Below, one piece after another: positions 21,910 to 28,718 of a stretch of DNA of 41,997 nt. This DNA comes from a virus. Under the pieces are notes generated by a model. The model was given only the letters and a program-made list of their open reading frames with translations. It had not been told where the DNA came from and searched no databases. The position numbers and the translations under genes were made by a program. The stretch's first letter is position 1. The number at the start of each line of letters is the position of its first letter. Where the stretch lies: positions 1 to 41,997 of the IMG/VR virus record IMGVR_UViG_3300005530_000016. The stretch is one strand, 5' to 3'.

Positions 21910-22352
21910 TCTTCATCGTGATAGCCTAATTTTTCCGCAGCCAAATTAACTAGAAAATCCGTATTATTCTTGGTGAGAAAATCATAAAAGCGTTCTTTAA
22001 GTTGCTTGTACATTTTGGCAGTACGGTACTGTTGGCGAAAATGATTAAGGATACAAGTAGTGAAGTAATTGAAACCTTTGCTACGAATGCCCGAAGCAGA
22101 AACATAATTAGGGTCAAAACAATCAATCTTTTCAAAACAAATCATGACGCCTTCCTGTAACATGTCGTCGTCGTCAATCAACTGAAAATGAAAGGCACGA
22201 ATAATATTGCCTGCCAGAATGTAAAATGCTTCTACCAATTCATTCTCAGCTATACGATAAGCTTCAGGCTTTTTCTTGCGTGAATGCTTGGCTTTTTTAA
22301 AAGTAGCAATTACCTCTTCAAACTTTTTGTTATTTAAATATTCAATTCCCAT
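21906..22352 (-). CDS. gp55-like late sigma factor (inferred)
   Basis: 148 residues. Begins GIEYLNNKKFEEVI and contains a sigma-region-2-like block at about 37-115: LVEAFYILAGNIIRAFHFQL, DDDDMLQEGVMICFEKIDCFDP, FNYFTTCILNHFRQQYRTAKMYKQLKE. The N-terminal Y-[LV]-N-N-K, the acidic D-M-L-Q-E-G-x-x-x-C turn, F-x-P, and F-x-Y-F-T then R-x-Q are what I know from T4 gp55, which directs RNA polymerase to TATAAATA late promoters. No region 4 is visible, also as in gp55. ACTAAATA-like motifs before virion genes support the role. A terminator precedes the gene. Confidence 0.6.
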   Translation of the reverse strand: MGIEYLNNKKFEEVIATFKKAKHSRKKKPEAYRIAENELVEAFYILAGNIIRAFHFQLIDDDDMLQEGVMICFEKIDCFDPNYVSASGIRSKGFNYFTTCILNHFRQQYRTAKMYKQLKERFYDFLTKNNTDFLVNLAAEKLGYHDED

Positions 22353-22401
22353 ATTTTAGTTACGGTAAGTTACTATAATTAAAGTAGCATTCTTTCTAAA
22401 C

Positions 22402-22434
22402 AAAAAACCTGGACTTTGTGGGTCCAGGTTTTTT
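22402..22434. terminator. Bidirectional terminator before the sigma gene
   Basis: AAAAAACCTGGAC, loop TTTGTGG, then GTCCAGGTTTTTT. Strong on both strands; it ends the portal transcript leftward. Confidence 0.9.
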
Positions 22435-22466
22435 GCGTTTTAAGGAGATGCTACGATTCATCCTTA

Positions 22467-22682
22467 TTAGAGTAAGGGTTCACTATAATGCGAAAGAGTT
22501 AATTGTGTAATTTCTCCATTATACAAATCACTCAGCCATTCCTTAGTGTCTTCGTCGTCGAAATCAACTTGGAATAATTCATCAGGTGTGCCAAAACCCG
22601 AATCGTAACACCAAGCCAATCCATACTTGTCAACTAAATCTGCATACTCCTTCAGAAAATCTTTTTTTAATTTATTCATCAT
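22467..22682 (-). CDS. Small acidic protein after the portal
   Basis: 71 residues (or 70 from the second ATG at 22679): N-terminal basic helix KLKKDFLKEYADLVDKYGLAW, then acidic (FQVDFDDEDTKEWLSDL). Its start overlaps the portal stop by 11 bases, implying coupling. No family is recognised. Confidence 0.55.
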   Translation of the reverse strand: MMNKLKKDFLKEYADLVDKYGLAWCYDSGFGTPDELFQVDFDDEDTKEWLSDLYNGEITQLTLSHYSEPLL

Positions 22683-24309
22683 TATCTTTTTCTTTGTTTT
22701 CTTTATTAGGGTTCATCGAGAAATTAAAAGCTTGCTGTGCCATTTTGCTTAAAACCTTGTCACCCTGTTGTGGCTGATTCAAACCCAAAACACTCCTGAC
22801 CTGTTCCTCATCCAAATCAGCACCCATTTCAAACGCATTTTTAGCCGCGCTCATCCATTCCATTGGGTCGTTCTTGTCAACTACCAACTTATAAGTACAG
22901 TAAAATCTCGTTTCAGGGAATGTCCACTTTTGAATAACACTAACCAAATCTCGCGTAATCGTTTCCTGTAAATTAATAGCATCGAACTTTACAATACGAT
23001 GGAAAGTTTCTCCATGTTGTTGACCTACACCACTATTCATGCCAGAAGTAGTAGGATGTGAAGTTGCATCTTGACCCTGAATGTAACGGCGAATCTGTCC
23101 ACCAAAATAATCATCCAAGACCTTCAATAAGTTATCAACACCCACTGGACTTGGTTCAATCCTTTCAATATCCTCAGTGCTTTTTGGGTCGCTGGGGTCT
23201 TTCGGGAATAGTAAAACACCTTGGAACGATTCACTCTCTGCAATAGCTTTAGCAGCATTATAACTCTCTGAATTATTACGAATATAACGTATAATGGTTA
23301 ATCCCGTTCCAATACGTTCCATTAACTCAATTAACCAACCCGTCAATTCGTTCTGTAAATACCATGTCCAATATAATACTGACCTAATTCCAAGACCCTT
23401 TACTCCACCTGCGGACTCTGCTTCAAAGAAATCACCAGGCATCAATTCGTGCTGATGTAGAACCAAAGCTTCTCGTTCGTGGAAAGCTAACTGACGAATA
23501 CCTCCTTCCATGCCCGTATCGCCTAAAACGTGTGCCCTGCTGACATCTGTAGGTTGAGTGCTTAGTTTCTTGGTTCCTTGTGCGCCTGTGAAGATACCAA
23601 CCAAAATACCTACATCTTCGGAAGTGTATTTAAATTCCAAAGAGTCACCTTGCACTGGAGTCCAATCCTTAACCATCAATCGCTTAAAAGATTTTCGCCA
23701 GTCCCAATAAAAGTTATTAATGACAGCAAAACGACCAAACCAAATAGCATAAAGTAAAGCATATTTGTATTTTAAGAAATAAGGAACGCAATCAATGATA
23801 TTTTGAATTTCACTGGCTACCTTTAATTGTTCGGGGTCAGTTTTATCCTCTGGCTCTACATGTCCTTCTAATTCTGCCGTAGCTAACATTCTTGCCTGTA
23901 ATGGTGTACGAATGCTTAAATTACGCATCATGTTTCGCGCATTGGTACGAGAGTTTCTTATAGCTTCGTCAGGATTTAAATAGAAGTGACGAAAAGCGTT
24001 AATTAGACCAGCATATTGTTGGGCGGCTGGTACGATGATTGTTCCACCACCAGGAGGGATTTTATATTCTAAAAAATTACCTGTAGGCGTTTCTTTAATA
24101 GTGGAAATATTATTTAAAAAAGGACTTTCATTTAAAAAGTTATTGCCTCTATCAAAGGGCGTATTCATGGGATTAGCTGGCATGGCATAGCGTTTACGTC
24201 CGCCAGGCGTTTTATCGGCTGTTAATTTGCCAGATTTTTCCCACCTTGTGATGGTACTTGCAGACACTTTAAAGTGTGTCGCTGCTTCTTTTTTGCTCCA
24301 GTTTGACAT
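22672..24309 (-). CDS. Portal protein (DUF935-like) with N-terminal MerR-type HTH
   Basis: 545 residues. Residues 1-45 (WSKKEAATHFKVSASTITRW then TADKTPGGRKRY) are a textbook MerR/excisionase helix-turn-helix with its wing. From about 100 on the protein resembles DUF935 (Mu gp29-type) portals: RMLATAELEGHVEP, YALLYAIWFGRFAVI, HQHELMPGDFFEAE, LYWTWYLQNELTGWLIELMERIG, DDYFGGQIRRYIQGQDATS, then a helical tail. The two parts are in one uninterrupted frame. ACTAACTA lies 4 bases before the ATG with no Shine-Dalgarno sequence. A portal beginning with a DNA-binding domain is unexpected; it might touch packaged DNA or double as a regulator. Confidence 0.75.
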   Translation of the reverse strand: MSNWSKKEAATHFKVSASTITRWEKSGKLTADKTPGGRKRYAMPANPMNTPFDRGNNFLNESPFLNNISTIKETPTGNFLEYKIPPGGGTIIVPAAQQYAGLINAFRHFYLNPDEAIRNSRTNARNMMRNLSIRTPLQARMLATAELEGHVEPEDKTDPEQLKVASEIQNIIDCVPYFLKYKYALLYAIWFGRFAVINNFYWDWRKSFKRLMVKDWTPVQGDSLEFKYTSEDVGILVGIFTGAQGTKKLSTQPTDVSRAHVLGDTGMEGGIRQLAFHEREALVLHQHELMPGDFFEAESAGGVKGLGIRSVLYWTWYLQNELTGWLIELMERIGTGLTIIRYIRNNSESYNAAKAIAESESFQGVLLFPKDPSDPKSTEDIERIEPSPVGVDNLLKVLDDYFGGQIRRYIQGQDATSHPTTSGMNSGVGQQHGETFHRIVKFDAINLQETITRDLVSVIQKWTFPETRFYCTYKLVVDKNDPMEWMSAAKNAFEMGADLDEEQVRSVLGLNQPQQGDKVLSKMAQQAFNFSMNPNKENKEKDNDE

Positions 24310-24313
24310 GTAA

Positions 24314-24321
24314 TAGTTAGT
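24314..24321 (-). promoter_or_regulatory. Candidate late promoter motif (ACTAACTA)
   Basis: Leftward ACTAACTATTAC directly before the portal ATG; compare ACTAAATATTAC before the connector gene. One mismatch from the family consensus. Confidence 0.4.
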
Positions 24322-24343
24322 TTTGCACTATGATAATTATACC

Positions 24344-25393
24344 ATGAATAAAAATAGCAAGAAAAGATTCTTTTTCCAAACAGAAGACATGTTAGGGCAG
24401 TCTTTTTATCGTTCTCTCCTACCTGGTGGTCACTTACAGGAAGACGGAGTAGCTGATATTGACCTCTATTCCACTCCCAATGATTTTAATTACGATGGCT
24501 ACGTTTACCATCGGTTAGTCAGTCCTGGTCAATTGAATGTAATCGAAATGGAAAGAATGAAAGGTAAAATCATCCTCTGGGAGACGGATGATGACATTTT
24601 TCACGTTCCTCATTGGAATCCTTGTGCGCCACAATATAACCGCTTTGAAAATCAGTCCATGAACAAATATATGGCTGAATGTTCATCACATATCATGGTG
24701 TCTACTAATTATCTGAAAAGCGTGATTGTTAGTGAAACGGGCGTCAATGGAGATAAGATTGTTGTATTACCTAATTTCCTCGATACTGAAGCATGGCCCA
24801 AACCAGCTAAAGACCATGATAAGATTCGACTCCTATGGGCTGGTAGTGGTTGTCATCTTCGCGACCTTGACCAGCTAGTAACACCATTAGAGCGAATTCT
24901 TGATGAATATGGCGACCAAATTCAAATAATCTTTATGGGCGACATTCCTGAAGGTATGTGCGAATATGTCAGAATTCAAGGTAATACATTTGGTTTTGCA
25001 GTTCCAGCCAAACGTTACAAAGGTCGTGTTGGTTACGTGCCACCTGTAACCGTTAGCGAATATGCCCAAACTTTATCTGATTTGGACTGTGATATTGCTT
25101 TTTGTCCTTTAACTGACGAACCCTTTAATCGTAGCAAAAGTAACTTGAAACAGTTGGAATATACGATGGCTGGTTGTACTTGCATTTGTACTGACCTGGA
25201 ACCCTATCATGACTTTCCTTGCTTATTAGTTAAACCAGGTGATGGCGAAGGTTGGTATAACGCCACCAAAACACTAATTGATAATGTTGCTAAGCGTGAC
25301 GATTTGTATACTAATGCCAGGGCTATGGTTGAGAGTAAGTATAGTTGGCGGGGAGTTGGTCAGGATTGGAAGAGATTTTTTGAATCTTTATGA
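24344..25393 (+). CDS. GT-B fold glycosyltransferase (GT4-like)
   Basis: 349 residues from the ATG at 24344. The C-terminal half has the GT4 layout: IVVLPNFLD, IRLLWAGSGCHLRDL at the start of the second Rossmann domain, IIFMGDIPEG, then NRSKSNLKQLEYTMAGCTCICTDLEPY, where the E lies in the nucleotide-sugar pocket region, and SWRGVGQDWKRFF at the end. The first domain has the W.TDDDIFHVP segment. It is divergent from the portal and heads a five-gene operon with the candidate anti-defence gene. Target glycan unknown; virion glycosylation is one option. Confidence 0.75.
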   Translation: MNKNSKKRFFFQTEDMLGQSFYRSLLPGGHLQEDGVADIDLYSTPNDFNYDGYVYHRLVSPGQLNVIEMERMKGKIILWETDDDIFHVPHWNPCAPQYNRFENQSMNKYMAECSSHIMVSTNYLKSVIVSETGVNGDKIVVLPNFLDTEAWPKPAKDHDKIRLLWAGSGCHLRDLDQLVTPLERILDEYGDQIQIIFMGDIPEGMCEYVRIQGNTFGFAVPAKRYKGRVGYVPPVTVSEYAQTLSDLDCDIAFCPLTDEPFNRSKSNLKQLEYTMAGCTCICTDLEPYHDFPCLLVKPGDGEGWYNATKTLIDNVAKRDDLYTNARAMVESKYSWRGVGQDWKRFFESL

Positions 25394-25405
25394 TTGGGGG
25401 ACTGA

Positions 25406-25603
25406 ATGGATAGTAAAGAGAAAGAAAAAGGGTGTTGTGTATTTTGTGCCTCAGTTGCATTATTTGTTGTATTGGCATTATTGTCCTGGTGGTGGTATAA
25501 GGCAGGAGTCCAATCAGACGTATACCAACGGCAAGGTATACACATGACACAGTGGGAGACTTTTATTGGTACAAAGCCTGCTCAGATAGTAAAAGGGGAT
25601 TGA
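25406..25603 (+). CDS. Small single-pass membrane protein
   Basis: 65 residues: charged start with CC..C, one transmembrane segment at about 14-31 (SVALFVVLALLSWWWYKAG), then a polar tail ending KPAQIVKGD. GGGGG precedes the ATG. It might be a holin or spanin-like component, as no other lysis protein is recognisable, but there is no specific evidence. Its TGA overlaps the next ATG (TGATG). Confidence 0.6.
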   Translation: MDSKEKEKGCCVFCASVALFVVLALLSWWWYKAGVQSDVYQRQGIHMTQWETFIGTKPAQIVKGD

Positions 25604-25884
25604 TGGACATTACAATCGACAATTGGAAAGAAAATCAAGAGATTGCTTTAACGGTTCGAGAGCTTATGGAAAGATTAAAGTATGCGCCACTCGATGCGAA
25701 AGTTTTCATTGATTTCAGCTTTCCTCATGTAGCAATAACTGATACCACTATTACAGAAAGTATATGGATACCATCAGGCGCAAATAAAGACGAACCAGGT
25801 TATCATGTCATTAGATTCATGTTACAGCCAGAGAAAAAATACATGAAGATGGCATTAGCTTTTTTGATGAGAGAGGTTCAATGA
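25603..25884 (+). CDS. Unknown 93-residue protein
   Basis: MDITIDNWKENQEIALTVRELMERLKYAPLDAKVFIDF... The ATG overlaps the previous stop, with AAAAGGGG upstream. The TVRELMERLKYAPLDAKVFI segment has the look of small phage proteins in which a helix is followed by P-x-D-A-x-V and a strand. No firm family. Coupled (ATGA) to the Acb2-like gene. Confidence 0.55.
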   Translation: MDITIDNWKENQEIALTVRELMERLKYAPLDAKVFIDFSFPHVAITDTTITESIWIPSGANKDEPGYHVIRFMLQPEKKYMKMALAFLMREVQ

Positions 25885-26285
25885 AGAAACATAAAATAAG
25901 TGCTAATTACAGGTTAAACCCTGATTTATTGAAATATGCACGTTCGATTAGCAAAGAAGAATGTATTTCCGTTACTCGCTTGGTTGAGGACGGATTACGA
26001 AATGAAATAGAAAATTGGCTTGCAAGGAGAAGAATGAACATCAATCAAAAGAACAATAATCAAGGCGATGTAATTAATAATGTAGTTGATAATCTTAATC
26101 CAGCAATTAAACAAGTCCTCAAATACTTTGATTACAAACATCTGCCTGAACAATTACAAATTGTCTCCAAAAAGTTTCACGACCTAGCACACGAGATTGC
26201 TGTAATTGGTAATAATCCTGAAGTGACTGTATCATTGAGGAAATTATTGGAAGCAAAGGATGCGGCGGTTAGGAGCCAATTATGA
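25881..26285 (+). CDS. Acb2-like (anti-CBASS) protein with ribbon-helix-helix-like N-terminus
   Basis: 134 residues in two parts. Residues about 4-47 (ISANYRLNPDLLKYARSISK, then SVTRLVEDGLRNEIENW) look like a ribbon-helix-helix DNA-binding domain. After an Asn-rich linker (48-75), residues 83-133 read FDYKHLPEQLQIVSKKFHDL, then NPEVTVSLRKLLEAKDAAVR. This is the two-helix hairpin pattern I associate with Acb2/Tad1 hairpin proteins (H-L-P-x-x-L-Q ... F-x-x-L-A ... LRKLLEAKDAAVR). Acb2 is a sponge for cyclic oligonucleotide signals and blocks CBASS. The fusion to a DNA-binding domain is unexpected. Identification is from memory of the motif. Confidence 0.6.
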   Translation: MKKHKISANYRLNPDLLKYARSISKEECISVTRLVEDGLRNEIENWLARRRMNINQKNNNQGDVINNVVDNLNPAIKQVLKYFDYKHLPEQLQIVSKKFHDLAHEIAVIGNNPEVTVSLRKLLEAKDAAVRSQL

Positions 26286-26470
26286 ATATAGAATCACGCC
26301 TTAAACAATATCGACGAGCCAAACACAAATTAGCATGGGAGAAACTTCATAGACCGCACAGTTGGAACGCAGAACGTCGTCATATCATTACAATAGTTAA
26401 CAAATTGTGCCAGAATGATAAGAAACGAAAAATGCTTTTAACGGTGGTAGAGGAAATGAATAATCAATAA
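26282..26470 (+). CDS. 62-residue basic protein
   Basis: MNIESRLKQYRRAKHKLAWEKLH..., Arg/Lys/His-rich and helical. Coupled by ATGA overlap to the Acb2-like gene and convergent with the terminase gene (7-base overlap). No family is recognised; its coupling suggests a role together with the Acb2-like protein. Confidence 0.55.
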   Translation: MNIESRLKQYRRAKHKLAWEKLHRPHSWNAERRHIITIVNKLCQNDKKRKMLLTVVEEMNNQ

Positions 26471-27849
26471 GGACAACGATTTTTCTTTTCTATCTTCTTA
26501 ATTGGTTCTAAGCGTTGAGTTGTGAGAACTTTTTGTGAATGGCAGAGATATCTTAAACAATCCGTGAGGTCTTGTGGGCGTTGTTCGCTTTCTCTTACAG
26601 GTTCGCCATACCGTTTCTTATCATACGTATAAAAACGTATTTGGCTAATCAATTGTTGACATGTATTAAAAATCTGTAACATGGGACGGTCATCAGTTCC
26701 TTTTGCCATCAAGGTTCTTACACTGGCATGACCTGCTTCCACATCCTTAATGGCATTAGTATAATTAAAATTTCGTATGCGAAATTCATTTAAAATTGCA
26801 GCATTGGCAGGGTCAGCGTATGTGTTTCCTTTCACTAATACTTCTTGCCAATCGTCGTTTATTTCCTTAATGTGTTCTTCGACGCTGGTTTTGTTTTTGT
26901 TATATTCACGGTAAATGTAATAACGACCTTGTAAATCAATTGCCGCCCATAAACAAGCGGTGCTGTGAACGTGTCCTGTATCAAATCCTCTTATCCTCAT
27001 CCAATTCTTGTTTATCTCAAAAGGTTCTATGACATGTTCCTTACCGAATGAATTATAGATTAAACCTTCATAAACAGCAAAAGCACCTGTCAGACGAGTT
27101 TCAATTAGTTCGGGAGTTTCGGCTTTTTCTATATTTTTAATAAACTCTGGGTCAAGAGTTTTATTACAACGGGTATTCATGCGTAAGAAAAGATAAAGCG
27201 GGTTTTTCTCTTCAAATAACTTTTCCAGCGTTAAGTCCGGTTCGACCGGAGTAAGCGTGTATAATTGTAGCGGGGCTGACCATTTACGAGTTCGTCCGAT
27301 TAATTCGGTTATAATACTCATGTCCCTTACTTGTTCATCACACCACCATCCTCGAATGCTACGTGCCTGTAATGCGCTTCTACCCTGGTCATAACTCTTT
27401 AATTCAATCACGTAATTGTTGCCGTTAGCATGAGGTTTTAATATGACTTTTTTTGGTAATTGTGCTAGTTCGCTGTACCAAGAAACGCCTTCAATTTGGT
27501 CAGGTGTAATAAAGTTGGCTAAGTTTTGTTGCCATAGGCTTTCTGTCACCATTGGCATTGTTTCGCTGAGAATCCAAAAAGGTGTATTCTTTTCGGGTGG
27601 TGGAGTATCTTTTAAATATTTGGCTACTTTAGCTGCGCCGACGTATGATTTGCCGGCACCCGTTCCCGCTAAACAACAAATAATACCATTGTGAGTTGCA
27701 TTAAAAAATTTTGTTTGTTGGTCGAGTTGCGCATCGTCATCTAATCGGGGTTCAAAAAGATTTAAAGGCGTTGCCAATTGTTTTGCTAATTGTAACGCCT
27801 TAAAGTTTTTAGATTGAATTGCACGTTTTAATAATTCACGCATTGGCAT
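26464..27849 (-). CDS. terL: Terminase large subunit
   Basis: 461 residues from the ATG at 27849. Walker A at 61-68 (AGTGAGKS), Walker B at about 167-172 (GWWCDE), a C-motif-like TLTP at 198-201, and an RNase H-like nuclease with Asp at 290 (RGFDTGHVHST), 346 (TYADPAN) and about 427-430 (DLTD). It packages DNA by ATP hydrolysis and cuts concatemers. The start lies inside the end of the coiled-coil gene. Comparing the ATPase and nuclease with headful and cos groups would show the packaging mode. Confidence 0.9.
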   Translation of the reverse strand: MPMRELLKRAIQSKNFKALQLAKQLATPLNLFEPRLDDDAQLDQQTKFFNATHNGIICCLAGTGAGKSYVGAAKVAKYLKDTPPPEKNTPFWILSETMPMVTESLWQQNLANFITPDQIEGVSWYSELAQLPKKVILKPHANGNNYVIELKSYDQGRSALQARSIRGWWCDEQVRDMSIITELIGRTRKWSAPLQLYTLTPVEPDLTLEKLFEEKNPLYLFLRMNTRCNKTLDPEFIKNIEKAETPELIETRLTGAFAVYEGLIYNSFGKEHVIEPFEINKNWMRIRGFDTGHVHSTACLWAAIDLQGRYYIYREYNKNKTSVEEHIKEINDDWQEVLVKGNTYADPANAAILNEFRIRNFNYTNAIKDVEAGHASVRTLMAKGTDDRPMLQIFNTCQQLISQIRFYTYDKKRYGEPVRESEQRPQDLTDCLRYLCHSQKVLTTQRLEPIKKIEKKNRCPY

Positions 27850-28048
27850 TTTCAAGAGCCACTTCTCTTATTCCCCTTACTTCAAGCAACATTTGATATG
27901 CCTGTTCGTAACCTTGGTAGGCAATTTCTTCCTGACGAGTTATTTCTTCACGTAATTTGATATTTTCAGCTTGAAGTTCCGTTAACATGGACTGTAATTT
28001 CTCGATAAGCCAGTCTTTCACTTCAATTGTTTCGGTCACTTGCATCAT
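27836..28048 (-). CDS. Small coiled-coil protein between terminase genes
   Basis: 70 residues from the ATG at 28048 with GAGG upstream: a heptad-like helix, WLIEKLQSMLTELQAENIKL and onward. It overlaps both the preceding small gene (stop 28023) and terL. It may assist the terminase complex, but this is inferred from position only. Confidence 0.55.
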   Translation of the reverse strand: MMQVTETIEVKDWLIEKLQSMLTELQAENIKLREEITRQEEIAYQGYEQAYQMLLEVRGIREVALENANA

Positions 28049-28235
28049 ACACCTCAAGATAAAATAAGCCCTTATCTATATTAACTTTCTTTAATTTACA
28101 CTTATAAGGATAAAAACTACCATTAATAAAGCACAATAAGGCGTCTCCTAAATAATCTTTCTCAACAATAATAATGCCTGGATGGATATCAATAATGTAA
28201 CCATCATGACACTTTTCAAGCTTTAATATCCTCAT
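28023..28235 (-). CDS. 70-residue strand-rich protein
   Basis: MRILKLEKCHDGYIIDIHPG then VEKDYLGDALLCFINGSFYP; likely a small beta barrel. The start at 28235 overlaps the end of the small terminase gene by 20 bases in another frame and has no Shine-Dalgarno sequence, so translation is probably coupled. A longer frame to 28376 only shadows terS. Confidence 0.5.
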   Translation of the reverse strand: MRILKLEKCHDGYIIDIHPGIIIVEKDYLGDALLCFINGSFYPYKCKLKKVNIDKGLFYLEVYDASDRNN

Positions 28236-28641
28236 AGTTAAGCAGTTTTTGTAATTCCTCAGTAACTTCTTCTTCGGACTGTTGTTGCATAATTTCAATT
28301 TTCTTTGGTGCTTCCATTCCAGTAATACGGATGATACGGTCGATGGTACTATGCACGACCCTAGCCGCTTTTTCATCCCCTTCCCTCGCCTTGGGCAAAA
28401 ATGCTTTTATAATTTCATATAATTGCTTTAAGGTAATATTAGCCAGCTTTTCAATGGTCGTGTTTTGAATCTCTTCGCGCCAAATTTGATAGGCATGTTC
28501 TACATCTCTACATGAAGTCGAAACATTAACACCAGTAGCAAGCGCAATTTCAGACAAATTATAACCCAGAATCTTCATATCCCATGCTTTCTTTCTTCGC
28601 ATTCGGGTTCGCATTTTTCTTGCTGAATTTTTACTTTCCAC
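28216..28641 (-). CDS. terS: Terminase small subunit (probable)
   Basis: 141 residues, GTG start at 28641 with GAGGC upstream. Basic N-terminus (RKMRTRMRRKKAWDMK), then a helix-turn-helix (LGYNLSEIALATGVNVSTSC) that would bind the packaging site, then helices for oligomerisation and an acidic end that could contact TerL. Size and position upstream of terL fit. It is divergent from the giant adhesin gene with 77 bases between. Confidence 0.7.
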   Translation of the reverse strand: MESKNSARKMRTRMRRKKAWDMKILGYNLSEIALATGVNVSTSCRDVEHAYQIWREEIQNTTIEKLANITLKQLYEIIKAFLPKAREGDEKAARVVHSTIDRIIRITGMEAPKKIEIMQQQSEEEVTEELQKLLNYEDIKA

Positions 28642-28703
28642 TTTTTTGCCTCAAATAGTTTGCCCCTATATCTATAATGGTTTCCTAGGGTTTTTCTTTT
28701 CCT

Positions 28704-28711
28704 ACTAAATA
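28704..28711 (+). promoter_or_regulatory. Candidate late promoter motif (ACTAAATA), rightward
   Basis: ACTAAATA followed by ATAAGAT and the ATG at 28719; no Shine-Dalgarno sequence. This is the rightward member of the motif family. Confidence 0.5.
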
Positions 28712-28718
28712 ATAAGAT

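Noticed and set aside
25406-25603. Holin or spanin assignment
   Set aside because: A single transmembrane segment and small size fit but are not specific; no endolysin lies nearby to support a lysis cassette.
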